Shown: positions 40,804-50,333, numbered from the stretch's first letter. The stretch: 64,000 nt of DNA from Rhodobiaceae bacterium (GCA_020637985.1 JACKJK010000007.1:1-64000), one strand, 5' to 3'. Notes: generated from the sequence alone by a model not told the origin. Program-made: numbers and translations.

Positions 40804-42977
40804 TTCGTAGCTCCACGTTGCAGGTCGCGCGCAAGCGCGACGCGGGCGGGCGTACCGGGCAGCAGCGCGCGGTAGACCTGGAGGTTCTCCATTACCCGCT
40901 GCACGTAGTTACGGGTTTCGGTGAAGGGGATCAACTCGACCCAGTCGATGGGATCGACGCGCGGGTCGCGCGGGTCGCCGAAACGGGCGATCCACTTGTC
41001 GACGTTGCCCTTGCCGGCGTTGTAGGAGGCAACCGCCAGGATATAGGAGCCGTTGAACTGGCCGATGCGCTCGCCGAGATAGGTGGCACCGAAGGTGGCG
41101 TTATAGGACGGATCGCTGGCCAGTTTCTGTGGCGAATAGCGGTAGCCGTTGCGCTTGGCGATGCCCTTGGCGGTCGCCGGCATCACCTGCATCAGGCCGC
41201 GGGCGCCGGCCGGACTGCGGGCGCTAGCGTTGAATTCGCTTTCCTGGCGCGAGATGGCGTAGATCAAAGCGATTTCCGGCAGGTTGGAGCCCTTCAGGCG
41301 CGGCACCGTGCCGACGGGGAAGGCATGCCGCTCGAAGGGCAGGCCGTCCTGGGTTGCCTTCTTGCCGATGCGCACTTCCAGGTGGGTGAGGTCGAGCGCG
41401 CTGGCGCGGCCTGCGAGGTAGGCGATGTCTCCGGCGTCGGTCAGGCGTTCGCGCAGGTCGTAGAAGAAGGTGCCGAGATACTCCGTCTCGCCCAGTTCGT
41501 GCAGCAGGATGACGGCCTGCATCGGTGCGCTGGCGGCAAGGCGGCGGTTTGCCGGCGGCTTGGGCGGGATGCGGATTTCGCTTCCGCCGAGCGTGTTTAT
41601 CGCGAGCTGGCCATAGTAGGTGGTCGGGAAGGCCGCTGCCGCGCGGAAGTGGGCAGTCGCGTTCGGGTTTCCCGCAGCGTGCAGGGCGCGGCCCATCCAG
41701 TAGTGCGCGCGCGAACGCGAAATCGGCGTGCGCGCCAGCTTCACCGCGGTGTCGAAATGGCGCGTGGCGGTGTTGGCGTCGCCGATGAAGCGCAGCGCGA
41801 TCCAGCCGGCGTGGAACTCGGCCTCGATCTGCAGCCATTCGGTCTCGGCGGCGTGGCCGGCGGCGACCTGGTAGGCAAGGCGCGGCTCGCCGGCCTCCAG
41901 CGCGCTGCGGGCGGCAAGGCGGCGTTCCACCCACCATTCGTCGCGGTCGACGAGCACCTTGGGGTCGCGCGGGGCCTTGAGCAGCATGCGGGCGGCGTCG
42001 AGTTCCTTGCCGGTGCGCCGAAGCCACTGGATGGTGATGAACTGGTAGGCGGGATCGGAGCGAAGGCTGCGCGGAACCGCGCTCAGCGCCGCACCGGCAT
42101 TCTTCGAGCGCTTGTTGACCGCAACCCAGGCCTCGGCGAGCTTCTTCTGGCCGGCATCGAGATAGGACGCGGCGCGCAGGCCCTCGGCGTTGCGCTCGTC
42201 ATAGAGCAGCACGCGCATGCGCAGCGCGGAGTCAGCCGTGCCGAGATAGCTGCCAAGCTGGCGGGCGGCGTGTTGCTCGCCCTTCTCGCCGAAGGATTCG
42301 CCGGTCCGCCAGGCAGTGCGGATGATGGCGGCCGCTTCCTTCTTGCGCCCGGAGGCCTGGTAGGCGAGCGCCAATGCCAGGTGGCCTTCACCGCTGACCG
42401 GCGGAAAGGCGCCGAGAACCTTCAGGGCGGCGGTCGCGGGTACGTCCTGCTCGATCAGCGCGGCTTCCATGCGCGCCTGAATGCGTTCTGTCGGCCAGTC
42501 GCGGTGAGCGGACAGGAAAGCGGCATAGTCGGAGACGGCGATGCCACCGCGCGCCTGGCGCAGGATGATGTATTCGACGACGCCACGCGCCACCGGATGC
42601 GACATGCCCGCGGCGATGGCGCGCGCGCCGGAAAAATCGCCCTTGTCGATGAGGGCGATGGCTTGCTTGACGCGGCCCTTGTCGGCGCGGGAAATGTCGC
42701 CGGCGCGCGTCGTCTGAGGCGTCCAAGTCTCGACAGGGCGGGCTGCAGGGGCCGAAGCCAATGCGGCGTTGGTGGCGCGCACCGGCTTGCGCGGCGGCAG
42801 CGGAATGGCTTGCGGAACGGTTACCGCGCTGCCCGGCGCGGCATGGCGGATGAGGTCGGCGATCGTGTTGGGAGACGTCTGCTGGGCGGCGAGATTGGCA
42901 CGCGGCAGGGAGATGCATGACAACAGCACGCCGACAAGCGTTGCCTTGGCGAGATTTTTCGCTGCGGAGAGGATCAT
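40800..42977 (-). CDS. Soluble lytic murein transglycosylase (Slt70-like)
   Basis: A 725-residue periplasmic enzyme that cleaves peptidoglycan glycan strands with formation of 1,6-anhydro-muramic acid. A signal sequence is at the start (ILSAAKNLAKATLVGVLLSC), with Cys in a possible lipobox (LLSC). The large middle part is alpha-helical superhelix (U/L domain, many A-L-rich helices). The C-terminal catalytic SLT domain has the catalytic Glu in ISRQESEFN, then SPAGARGLMQVMPATAK and SYNAGKGNVDKW. Length fits Slt70-type proteins (645-730). ATG42977 was chosen over a GTG three codons upstream. It is followed by the alpha/beta hydrolase and is divergent from dapA. Confidence 0.9.
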   Translation of the reverse strand: MILSAAKNLAKATLVGVLLSCISLPRANLAAQQTSPNTIADLIRHAAPGSAVTVPQAIPLPPRKPVRATNAALASAPAARPVETWTPQTTRAGDISRADKGRVKQAIALIDKGDFSGARAIAAGMSHPVARGVVEYIILRQARGGIAVSDYAAFLSAHRDWPTERIQARMEAALIEQDVPATAALKVLGAFPPVSGEGHLALALAYQASGRKKEAAAIIRTAWRTGESFGEKGEQHAARQLGSYLGTADSALRMRVLLYDERNAEGLRAASYLDAGQKKLAEAWVAVNKRSKNAGAALSAVPRSLRSDPAYQFITIQWLRRTGKELDAARMLLKAPRDPKVLVDRDEWWVERRLAARSALEAGEPRLAYQVAAGHAAETEWLQIEAEFHAGWIALRFIGDANTATRHFDTAVKLARTPISRSRAHYWMGRALHAAGNPNATAHFRAAAAFPTTYYGQLAINTLGGSEIRIPPKPPANRRLAASAPMQAVILLHELGETEYLGTFFYDLRERLTDAGDIAYLAGRASALDLTHLEVRIGKKATQDGLPFERHAFPVGTVPRLKGSNLPEIALIYAISRQESEFNASARSPAGARGLMQVMPATAKGIAKRNGYRYSPQKLASDPSYNATFGATYLGERIGQFNGSYILAVASYNAGKGNVDKWIARFGDPRDPRVDPIDWVELIPFTETRNYVQRVMENLQVYRALLPGTPARVALARDLQRGATN

Positions 42978-43294
42978 TTCGGGCACCGGTGTCTCTTGTC
43001 TCGCGGTTCAGCCGCAGGAACCCGCAACGCTCGCGACTAGACCCGTGTCTATCACGTGGGCATGGCGCGCCGCGCGATCAACCCCGCGTAGCGGGCGATT
43101 GTGGACGGAATTGTGGTTGCGCGTGCGATGAACTGTTCTGTGCAGCAGAATACCGGGGCAGGGTTAGCGAAGGGTTTCGTTCGCGAGCGCCACAAAGTCA
43201 GCCCGGCGCGTTGCCGTGTGCAAGTTATGGCACTATGCTCGCGCCCCGTTTTGACGCCGTTTTTGGGGGCGTCTCATTTTCTGTGGTGCATGAC
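42978..43294. other. Divergent intergenic region slt - dapA
   Basis: This 317-bp gap has no supported gene. It contains the dapA promoter described separately and, after it, a C4/G4-flanked stretch (CCCC at about 43244, GGGGG at about 43265) that may form a small leader hairpin. Nothing clear can be said of the slt promoter. Confidence 0.4.
43211..43239 (+). promoter_or_regulatory. Sigma70-like promoter of dapA-smpB
   Basis: TTGCCG (43211-43216), a 17-bp spacer and TATGCT (43234-43239) lie about 55 bp before the dapA start codon. The same TTGC and TAT pattern with a 17-bp spacer is found before rpoZ and lepB, which raises confidence. Confidence 0.55.
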
Positions 43295-44179
43295 ATGACG
43301 TTTCACGGTTCTAATCCCGCTCTCATCACGCCGTTTCGCGATGGTCGGATCGACGAAAAGGCCTTTGCCGATTTCGTCGAGTGGCAGATCGCGGAGGGCT
43401 CGCATGGCGTCGTTCCGGTCGGGACGACGGGCGAATCCCCGACGCTGAGCCATGCCGAGCACAAACGGGTGGTGGAACTGTGCGTCGAGGTGGTCGCGGG
43501 CCGGGTGCCGGTGATCGCGGGGGCGGGATCCAACAACACCCTTGAATCGGTGGAACTGGCGCAGCACGCGCAGAAGGTCGGCGCCAACGCGGTGCTGGCC
43601 GTGTGCCCGTACTACAACCGGCCGACGCAGGAAGGGCTCTACCAGCACTACCGCACGCTGGCGGCCTCGGTGGACCTGCCGATCTTCGTCTACAACGTGC
43701 CGGCGCGCACGGTGACGGACATCTCGGTGGATACGCTGGCGCGGCTGTCCAAGGAGTGCCCGAATATCGTCGGCGTCAAGGACGCCACGGCCAAGCTCGA
43801 CCGGGTGTCGCTGCAGCGCATCGCCAGCGGCACGGATTTCATCCAGCTGTCGGGCGAGGACGCCACCGCGCTTGCCTTCAACGCGCACGGCGGACGCGGC
43901 TGCATCTCGGTGACGGCCAACGTCGCGCCGCGTCTGTGCGCGCAGTTCCAGGAGGCCACGCTTGCCGGCGATTTCGCCAAGGCACTGGAACTCCAGGACC
44001 GGCTGATGCCGCTGCATAAGGCGCTGTTCCTGGAGACCAGCCCGGCGCCGGTGAAGTACGCCTGTTCGCTGCTCGGCAAGTCGCTTCCCGACGCGCGCCT
44101 TCCGATCGTGCCTTGCTCGGACGGCGTCAAGGCGGAAGTGCGTGCGGCAATGGTGCATGCGGGCCTTATCAACGGCTGA
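43295..44179 (+). CDS. dapA: 4-hydroxy-tetrahydrodipicolinate synthase
   Basis: A 294-residue cytosolic class I aldolase that condenses pyruvate with aspartate semialdehyde, the first committed step to diaminopimelate and lysine. The Schiff-base Lys is Lys162 (GVKDATAKL), the catalytic Tyr is Tyr133 (VYNVPARTV), and the GTTGESPTL motif is at 43-51. Length is exactly that of the family. ATG43295 was chosen because MTFHGSNPALITPF is the standard start; the reading frame is open further upstream without homology. smpB follows 21 bp later, the usual Rhizobiales order. Confidence 0.96.
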   Translation: MTFHGSNPALITPFRDGRIDEKAFADFVEWQIAEGSHGVVPVGTTGESPTLSHAEHKRVVELCVEVVAGRVPVIAGAGSNNTLESVELAQHAQKVGANAVLAVCPYYNRPTQEGLYQHYRTLAASVDLPIFVYNVPARTVTDISVDTLARLSKECPNIVGVKDATAKLDRVSLQRIASGTDFIQLSGEDATALAFNAHGGRGCISVTANVAPRLCAQFQEATLAGDFAKALELQDRLMPLHKALFLETSPAPVKYACSLLGKSLPDARLPIVPCSDGVKAEVRAAMVHAGLING

Positions 44180-44200
44180 TCGAACGGCCATATAGCCAGC

Positions 44201-44677
44201 ATGGCAAACAAGACGCGCATCGAGGCGCGCCGCAACGTCGCGGAAAACCGGCGGGCGCGCTTCGACTACGAAATCCTCGACACCTATGAGGCGGGCCTGT
44301 CGCTGACGGGCACGGAGGTGAAGTCGTTGCGCGAGGGCAGGGCGACGATCAACGAGTCCTATGCCGGCCCCTCGGGCGAGAGCCTGTTCCTGTTCAACGC
44401 CTACATCCCGGAGTACGAGGCGGCCAACCGCTTCAACCACGAGACGCGCCGGCCGCGCCGCCTTCTCCTGCACCGGCGCGAGATCAACCGGCTGATCGGC
44501 GCGGTGCAGCGCGAGGGCATGACGCTCATTCCGCTGCGGCTCTATTTCAACGATCGCGGGCTTGCCAAGCTGCAACTGGCGCTGGGCAAGGGCAAGAAGA
44601 CCTACGACAAGCGCGAAACCGAGAAACGCCGCAGCTGGGAACGCGACAAGGCGCGCATCATGCGCGAACGCGGCTAG
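44201..44677 (+). CDS. smpB: SsrA-binding protein
   Basis: A 158-residue RNA-binding protein that delivers tmRNA to stalled ribosomes in trans-translation. Hallmarks are NRRARFDYEILDTYEAGLSL, GTEVKSLREGRATINESYA, and the basic C-terminal tail with GKKTYDKRETEKRRSWERDK, which reaches the decoding centre. Length and ends match the family. It lies directly after dapA. The ssrA (tmRNA) gene is not in this window. Confidence 0.97.
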   Translation: MANKTRIEARRNVAENRRARFDYEILDTYEAGLSLTGTEVKSLREGRATINESYAGPSGESLFLFNAYIPEYEAANRFNHETRRPRRLLLHRREINRLIGAVQREGMTLIPLRLYFNDRGLAKLQLALGKGKKTYDKRETEKRRSWERDKARIMRERG

Positions 44678-44700
44678 GCGTAGCGAGGGGGAGAAAGCAT

Positions 44701-45264
44701 ATGTCGATGACGTTCGAATTGCCGGAAGGGCTGCCGGCTCCCGAGGATGATGGCGGCGCGGTGCATCTGGCAGGCATGGCGATGCCGAGTGTGGCCCTTC
44801 AGGCGACCAGCGGCGAGAGTATCGATCCCTCAAGGCTGGAAGGTTGTACCGTCATCTATGTCTACCCGATGACGGGCCGTCCAGGCGTGCCGCTTCCCGA
44901 TGGCTGGGACGGGATTCCCGGTGCGCGCGGCTGCACGCCGCAATCGTGCGGCTTCCGCGATCACTTCGCCGAATTGCAGGCGCTGGGCGTCGACTGGGTC
45001 TATGGCCTTTCGACGCAGGACAGCGACTACCAGCGCGAGGCGCATGACCGGCTGCACCTGCCGTTCGAACTCCTGTCGGACTCAGATTTCGCGTTGGGCG
45101 ATGCGTTGCGCCTGCCGGATTTCGAGGTCGAGGGCAAACGGCTCTACAAGCGCATGGCGCTTGTGCTCGACGGGGCGCGCATCCGGCACGTGTTCTACCC
45201 GGTGTTTCCGCCCGACAGCAACGCGGGCGACGTCATCGCCTGGCTGTCGGAAAACGCGACCTGA
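44701..45264 (+). CDS. Peroxiredoxin-like redoxin protein
   Basis: A 187-residue thioredoxin-fold protein of the redoxin/AhpC-TSA group. After a strand VIYVYPMTGRPGVPLP comes GARGCTPQSCGFRDH, with Cys-x4-Cys spacing as in BCP-like peroxiredoxins, then LQALGVDWVYGLSTQDSDYQ and LPFELLSDSDFALGDAL, typical of peroxiredoxins. It probably reduces peroxides using the CxxxxC pair. It differs from BCP by an insert between the strand and the Cys. It is 23 bp after smpB, with GGGGGAG before the ATG, and may share the dapA transcript. It converges on the uracil-DNA glycosylase gene with 2 bp between stops. Confidence 0.75.
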   Translation: MSMTFELPEGLPAPEDDGGAVHLAGMAMPSVALQATSGESIDPSRLEGCTVIYVYPMTGRPGVPLPDGWDGIPGARGCTPQSCGFRDHFAELQALGVDWVYGLSTQDSDYQREAHDRLHLPFELLSDSDFALGDALRLPDFEVEGKRLYKRMALVLDGARIRHVFYPVFPPDSNAGDVIAWLSENAT

Positions 45265-45266
45265 TC

Positions 45267-45947
45267 TCAGCCGTCGATGTGCTCGCGGATGCTCCGCAGG
45301 ACGTTTGCGAACATGGGCGGCGTCAGGCGCTTCGTCTGGGTGTTGTAGCGCGAGCAGTGGTAGCTGTCGAAAAGCGTGACACGACCAAGGTCATGGCGCG
45401 CGCCGTGGGCAAAGGGCGCACTCTTCAGCGGCGTTTGCGTGGTGCGCAGCACGGCTTCATGGGCGATGCGGCCCAGCGCGAGAACCGCGCGCAGTTCCGT
45501 CATTTCCGCCATCGTCGCGGCGAAGAACGGCCGGCAGGCGGCGGCTTCCTGCGGCGTCGGCTTGTTCTGCGGCGGCACGCAGCGCACCGCGTTGGCGATG
45601 CGGCAGTCCACGAGGCGCAGGCCATCGTCGGGGCGGCGATCGTAAGTGCCGGCCGCAAAGCCGGTTTCCAGCAGCGTTTCGTAGAGCAGGTCGCCGGCAT
45701 AGTCGCCGGTGAAGGGGCGGCCGGTCCGGTTCGCCCCCTTCAGCCCCGGTGCAAGCCCGACGATCAGCAGGCGGGCATCCGGGGCGCCGAAGGAGGGAAC
45801 CGGCGCATTGAAGAAGTCCGGGAACGCGCGCTCGTTCGCTGTGCGGAATTCGGCAAGGCGCGGGCACAGGGCGCAATCCGGCGGCGGCTCAGCCAATGGC
45901 CCGGCCGCTGGGCCGGTCGCCGACCGCGCGCTTGCTGGCGGTGTCAT
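45267..45947 (-). CDS. Uracil-DNA glycosylase, family 5 (UdgB-like)
   Basis: A 226-residue DNA repair glycosylase. Motif GLAPGLKGANRTGRPFTGD is diagnostic of family 5, which lacks the usual polar catalytic residue in motif A; the second motif reads HCSRYNTQTKR. CALCPRL at the N-terminus and CRIANAVRCVPPQNKP supply Cys residues for a probable 4Fe-4S cluster. Family 5 enzymes remove uracil and other deaminated bases. Its start overlaps the end of the NYN gene by 4 bp, so both are read from one message. Confidence 0.88.
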   Translation of the reverse strand: MTPPASARSATGPAAGPLAEPPPDCALCPRLAEFRTANERAFPDFFNAPVPSFGAPDARLLIVGLAPGLKGANRTGRPFTGDYAGDLLYETLLETGFAAGTYDRRPDDGLRLVDCRIANAVRCVPPQNKPTPQEAAACRPFFAATMAEMTELRAVLALGRIAHEAVLRTTQTPLKSAPFAHGARHDLGRVTLFDSYHCSRYNTQTKRLTPPMFANVLRSIREHIDG

Positions 45948-46573
45948 CGGTCCGCGAAGTCCTCGCTGCCGTCTGCATCGTCGAAATCGTCTTCATAGGC
46001 TGAGGCCGCTTCCTCGCGGCGGTCGCGGCGCGGCGGCCGGTCGGCCTGCGGGCGCCCGATGGTCTCCGACAGCGTGGCAAGCTCGATGAAGTGGTCGGCC
46101 TGGCGGCGCAGCTCGTCGGCGATCATTGGCGGCTGCGTCTTCAGTGTGGAGGCAACCGTCACCCGCTTGCCCTTGCGCTGGATGGCCTCGACCAGGGAGC
46201 GGAAGTCGCCGTCGCCGGAAAACAGCACGACATGATCGACGTACTGGGCCATCTCCATGGCGTCGACCGCAAGCTCGATGTCCATGTTGCCCTTGACCTT
46301 GCGCCGCCCCGACGCGTCGGTGAACTCCTTCATCGGCTTGGTGATGACGGTGTAGCCGTTGTAGTCCAGCCAGTCGATGAGCGGGCGGACGGAGGAGTAT
46401 TCCTGGTCCTCGGCGAGCGCGGTGTAGTAGTAGGCGCGAATGAGCTGGCTGTTCTTCTGGAACAGGCTGAGCAGGCGGCGGAAGTCGATATCGAAACCGA
46501 GGCCGCGCGCGGTGGAATAGAGGTTTGCGCCGTCGATGAAGACGGCAATCCGCTCGGCATTGCTGAAATTCAT
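45944..46573 (-). CDS. NYN domain protein (LabA/DUF88 family)
   Basis: A 209-residue protein of the PIN-like NYN family, predicted ribonucleases. Acidic residues expected at the metal site appear in AVFIDGANLYSTARGLGFD, KGNMDIELAVDAMEMAQ and VLFSGDGDFRSLVEAI. The C-terminal tail is Arg/Asp-rich and probably disordered. GGAGAG 7 bases before ATG46573 sets the start. Homologues are widespread in Rhizobiales beside rpoZ and rsh; the substrate RNA is unknown. It is divergent from rpoZ. Confidence 0.85.
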   Translation of the reverse strand: MNFSNAERIAVFIDGANLYSTARGLGFDIDFRRLLSLFQKNSQLIRAYYYTALAEDQEYSSVRPLIDWLDYNGYTVITKPMKEFTDASGRRKVKGNMDIELAVDAMEMAQYVDHVVLFSGDGDFRSLVEAIQRKGKRVTVASTLKTQPPMIADELRRQADHFIELATLSETIGRPQADRPPRRDRREEAASAYEDDFDDADGSEDFADR

Positions 46574-46967
46574 TGTTGTCTCTCCGGGCCGTTCGCGCGC
46601 GGCGCGGATGATGTCCGCGATGGCGCGAGGGGGCGGCTGTGATTGCAAGTATCTGCCTTCAAGTACCCGATTGCAGAATATCCGTTTCGCGGCAAATGCG
46701 CAGGTCGACTGCGTGTGCATTGCGCGCAGCTATCGTTTCGCAAATATCGCATGGTTCGATCAAGTCGGCAGATAGGACGAGTGGCCGTGGCGGCAAGATT
46801 GTCCTGTCATCACGGCCGAAAACGGGCCGGCACTCCTGGCAATTGACGTAGGCCGGCGGACGCAATTGCTTGCAAGACCGGGCCGGAATTGCCTTTTTGG
46901 GTTGCATGCAGGTCGAAACGCGCCTATAGGCAACCTTCGACTTCCGAACAAGCAGGAGACTGGCACG
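46574..46967. other. Divergent intergenic region NYN - rpoZ
   Basis: A 394-bp region without a supported gene. It holds the rpoZ promoter at 46902-46930. The NYN-side promoter is unclear; the stretch 46640-46760 is AT-richer than average and is the likely place. Confidence 0.4.
46902..46930 (+). promoter_or_regulatory. Sigma70-like promoter of rpoZ
   Basis: TTGCAT (46902-46907), 17 bp, TATAGG (46925-46930), 37 bp before the rpoZ start codon. Spacing is ideal. Confidence 0.6.
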
Positions 46968-47342
46968 ATGGCGCGCGTCACCGTGGAAGATTGCATCGAC
47001 AAGGTCGACAACCGGTTCGATCTCGTGTTGCTTGCCGGCCACCGCGCCCGGATGATCTCGTCCGGCGCCCCGATCACGGTCGATCGTGACAACGACAAGA
47101 ATCCGGTCGTGGCCCTGCGCGAAATCGCAGACGAGACGCTGTCGCCGGAAGATCTCAGGGAAGAGCTGATCCATTCACTGCAGAAGCATGTCGAGGTCGA
47201 TGAGCCGGAGCCCGAGATGGCTCCCCGCCTGACGTCCGACGATGCCGCGGAAGACGGAACGCCGCTCGACACGGTCGATCTTTCGGAAGACGAGTTGCGC
47301 CGCGCGCTGGAAGGCCTGAAGCCGCCGGAGCGCGACGACTGA
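46968..47342 (+). CDS. rpoZ: RNA polymerase omega subunit
   Basis: A 124-residue protein: MARVTVEDCIDKVDNRFDLV is the classic omega start, followed by LAGHRARMISSGAPITVDRD and NPVVALREIADETLS. Omega assists folding of the beta' subunit and holds part of a ppGpp site. The acidic C-terminal extension (VDEPEPEMAP onwards) is usual in Rhizobiales. The downstream neighbour is the ppGpp synthetase/hydrolase gene rsh, 62 bp later, a conserved pairing. ATG46968 follows AGGAG. Confidence 0.96.
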   Translation: MARVTVEDCIDKVDNRFDLVLLAGHRARMISSGAPITVDRDNDKNPVVALREIADETLSPEDLREELIHSLQKHVEVDEPEPEMAPRLTSDDAAEDGTPLDTVDLSEDELRRALEGLKPPERDD

Positions 47343-47404
47343 GTTTTTGAAGATGCCGCTGGCGGACGAGTGCTGCCGCGGCGGGGCGGCGGAGATGCCC
47401 GCAC

Positions 47405-49714
47405 ATGATGCGGCAATACGAACTCGTCGAACGGGTCGCGCGCTACAATCCCCATACCGATGAGCAACTGCTCAACAAGGCCTACGTCTATGCGATGAAG
47501 GCGCATGGGTCGCAGACGCGTGCGTCGGGCGACCCCTATTTCTCGCATCCCCTGGAAGTCGCGGCGATCCTGACAGACCTCAGGCTCGACGACGCGACCA
47601 TTGTCGCCGCGCTGCTGCACGACACCATCGAGGATACCGACGCCACGCGCGACGAGATCGACCGGCTGTTCGGCAAGGAAATTGGTGCCCTCGTCGAGGG
47701 GCTCACGAAGATCAAGAAGCTGGATCTCGTCTCCAAGCGTGCGGCGCAGGCGGAGAACCTGCGCAAGCTGCTGCTGGCGATCGCCAACGATGTGCGGGTG
47801 CTGCTCGTCAAGCTCGCCGACCGGCTGCACAACATGCGCACGCTGGAGCATGTGCCACCCGAGAAGCGGGCGCGCATTGCCGAGGAAACCCTCGACATCT
47901 ACGGCCCGCTCGCCGGGCGCATGGGCATCCACTGGATGCGCGAGGAACTCGAGGACCTGGCGTTCCGCACGCTGCAGCCGGATGCCTACCAGCTCATTTC
48001 GGTCCAGCTGGAGCACCGGCGCGAGCAGGCAGCCCCGGTCATCGCCGAGATCGAGGCGGCGCTGCGCAACAAGCTGGCGGTGGCCGGGATAAACGCGCAG
48101 ATCAGCGGTCGCGAAAAGCGTCCGTATTCCGTGTGGAGCAAGATGGAGCGCAAGGCGATCTCCTTCGAGCAGCTGTCCGACATCTTCGGGTTCCGGGTGC
48201 TCGTCGAGGATATCGCGGCCTGCTACGCCACCGTTGGCATCGTGCACACGACGTGGGCGATGGTGCCGGGACGCTTCAAGGACTACATCTCGACGCCGAA
48301 GCAGAACGACTACCGGTCGATCCACACGACCGTGCTGGGGCCACGCCACCAGCGTGTGGAACTGCAGGTGCGCACCCGCACGATGCACGAGATCGCCGAA
48401 TACGGCATCGCCGCGCATGTCCTCTACAAGGACGCCGAGGCAGACAAGGAGGGCAAGAAGACCGCCTCCAGGCCTGCAAGACCCAACGGTGGCGCCGAGA
48501 AGGGCGGGTTTTCCGCCGTCGACTCGAATGCCTATCGCTGGCTGCGCCAGCTGATCGAGATGCTGGCGGAGGGCGACACGCCGGAGGAATTCCTCGAACA
48601 TACCAAGCTGCAGCTGTTCCAGGACCAGGTCTTCTGCTTCACGCCGAAGGGGCGGGTGATCTCGCTGCCGCGCGGGGCCAACGTGATCGATTTCGCCTAT
48701 GCCGTGCACACCGACGTCGGCAACAATGCCATCGGCTGCAAGATCAACGGGCGGCTTGAGCCGTTGATAAGTCCGTTGAACAATGGCGACGAAGTGGAGG
48801 TTCTGACTGCAAAAAACCAGACTCCTCCTGCCGCCTGGGAGTCGCTGGTGGTGACGGGCAAGGCGCGTCAGTCGATCCGCCGCGCGGCGCGTGCACAGAT
48901 CAGGGCGCAGTATGCGGGGCTCGGACGCAAGATGCTCGAACGGGCCTTCTCGCGCGCCTCGCGCACCTACAGCGACGAACGGTTGTCGGCGGTGCTGTCG
49001 CGGCTTGGCCAGTCCAACGCGGAGGATGCGCTGGCGGCTGTCGGGCGTGGCGAGATTCCGCCAGCCGACGTGATCCGTGCGATCTATCCCGACCATCGCG
49101 ACGAAAGCCGCAGCCGCGACAAGGCGCAAGTGGCGGAAGAAAACCGCGGCGAGGAGGGCTGGTTCGGCCTGCGCCGGTCGATGAGCCTGAAATTCCGCTG
49201 GCCCGGACGCGGCGGGCGCGATGCGCCCGCCGAAGAAACGAAAACGGGGCCGGTCGACCAGCGGGCAATCCCGATCCGCGGCCTGCACGGCGAACTGCCG
49301 GTGCGGTTTTCGCCGAAGGGCGGCGCGGTGCCTGGCGACAGGATCGTCGGCATCATGACACCGGGCGAGGCGATCACCATCTATCCGATCCAGTCGCCGG
49401 AACTGAAGAACTTCGATGACCAGCCGGAACGATGGCTGGACGTGCGCTGGGATATCGATGCGGACAATCCGGACCGGTTTCCGGCGATGATTTCGGTGCG
49501 CGCGCTCAATGAACCGGGATCGCTGGCCGAAATCGCCCAGATCATCGGCGAGCAGGACGCCAACATCGACACGGTGACGATGGTGATGCGCGCGCCCGAC
49601 TTCACGGAGATGGAAATCGCGCTCGAGGTATGGGATTTGAAACACCTTAACCGCATCATGGCACTCCTGAAGAGTGCCTCCGTGGTCAACGCGGTGCGGC
49701 GGGTGAACGGCTGA
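47405..49714 (+). CDS. rsh: Bifunctional (p)ppGpp synthetase/hydrolase
   Basis: A 769-residue Rel/SpoT homologue. The HD hydrolase domain has H48 and H72-D73 (SHPLEVAAIL, LLHDTIEDTDAT), so ppGpp hydrolysis should work. The synthetase domain has REKRPYSVWSKMERK and the RFKD motif (RXKD type of bifunctional enzymes), then NDYRSIHTTVLGP. TGS is at about 415-475 (FTPKGRVISLPRGANVIDF), and a C-terminal ACT domain is at about 690-769. It sets the stringent response and in Rhizobiales is the only long Rsh. It is followed 19 bp later by pyrE. ATG47405 and ATG47408 are equally possible starts. Confidence 0.95.
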   Translation: MMRQYELVERVARYNPHTDEQLLNKAYVYAMKAHGSQTRASGDPYFSHPLEVAAILTDLRLDDATIVAALLHDTIEDTDATRDEIDRLFGKEIGALVEGLTKIKKLDLVSKRAAQAENLRKLLLAIANDVRVLLVKLADRLHNMRTLEHVPPEKRARIAEETLDIYGPLAGRMGIHWMREELEDLAFRTLQPDAYQLISVQLEHRREQAAPVIAEIEAALRNKLAVAGINAQISGREKRPYSVWSKMERKAISFEQLSDIFGFRVLVEDIAACYATVGIVHTTWAMVPGRFKDYISTPKQNDYRSIHTTVLGPRHQRVELQVRTRTMHEIAEYGIAAHVLYKDAEADKEGKKTASRPARPNGGAEKGGFSAVDSNAYRWLRQLIEMLAEGDTPEEFLEHTKLQLFQDQVFCFTPKGRVISLPRGANVIDFAYAVHTDVGNNAIGCKINGRLEPLISPLNNGDEVEVLTAKNQTPPAAWESLVVTGKARQSIRRAARAQIRAQYAGLGRKMLERAFSRASRTYSDERLSAVLSRLGQSNAEDALAAVGRGEIPPADVIRAIYPDHRDESRSRDKAQVAEENRGEEGWFGLRRSMSLKFRWPGRGGRDAPAEETKTGPVDQRAIPIRGLHGELPVRFSPKGGAVPGDRIVGIMTPGEAITIYPIQSPELKNFDDQPERWLDVRWDIDADNPDRFPAMISVRALNEPGSLAEIAQIIGEQDANIDTVTMVMRAPDFTEMEIALEVWDLKHLNRIMALLKSASVVNAVRRVNG

Positions 49715-49733
49715 GGCAGGGACAAAGGCGAAC

Positions 49734-50333
49734 ATGAAAGCGGACGAGGCGATCGACATCTTCAGGCAGGCGGACGCGATCCTGGAAGGGCATTTCGTGC
49801 TGTCTTCGGGGCGCCACAGCCCGGTGTTCCTGCAGAAGGCCCGGGTTTTCATGTATCCCGACCTCACCGAGCGGCTGTGCAAGGGGCTGGCAGACGCGAT
49901 CCGCGCGGCGGGCCATGATGTCGAGCTCGTCGTATCGCCGGCGCTTGGCGGCCTGATTCCCGGCTACGAGACCGCGCGCCAGCTAGGGGTGCCGGCGATC
50001 TGGGTGGAGCGCGAGGGCGGCGAGTTCCAGTTGCGCCGCGGCTTCGAGATCGCGCCTGGAACGCGGATCGCGATCGTCGAGGACATCGTCACGACCGGTC
50101 TTTCGAGCCGCGAGACGGTCGATTGCGTGCGTGCGCTCGGCGGAAATGTGTTGTGCTGCGCTTGCCTGATCGATCGCTCCAACGGGCAGGCCGACCCCGG
50201 CGTGCCGCTCGTTTCGCTCGCAGCGATGGACGTTCCAAGCTATGCTGCCGACGAAGTACCTCCCGAACTGGCGGCGATTGCTCCGACGAAGCCGGGCAGC
50301 AGGCACCTGAGCGGCGGAAAGGCCACGGCATAA
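49734..50333 (+). CDS. pyrE: Orotate phosphoribosyltransferase
   Basis: A 199-residue enzyme that joins orotate and PRPP to form OMP in pyrimidine synthesis. It has HFVLSSGRHSPVFLQKARVF, VVSPALGGLIPGYETARQLG and the PRPP-binding loop IAIVEDIVTTGLSSRETVDC. It is an example of the short alphaproteobacterial type. It is in an rsh-pyrE-DUF2062-pdxJ-acpS array with gaps of 4-27 bp, so it is probably co-transcribed. Confidence 0.95.
   Translation: MKADEAIDIFRQADAILEGHFVLSSGRHSPVFLQKARVFMYPDLTERLCKGLADAIRAAGHDVELVVSPALGGLIPGYETARQLGVPAIWVEREGGEFQLRRGFEIAPGTRIAIVEDIVTTGLSSRETVDCVRALGGNVLCCACLIDRSNGQADPGVPLVSLAAMDVPSYAADEVPPELAAIAPTKPGSRHLSGGKATA

Noticed and set aside
46760..49882. Very long open frame (over 1000 codons) antisense to rsh
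   Set aside because: It mirrors the high-GC third positions of rsh, lacks a ribosome site and has Arg/His/Asp-rich composition typical of antisense shadow frames.
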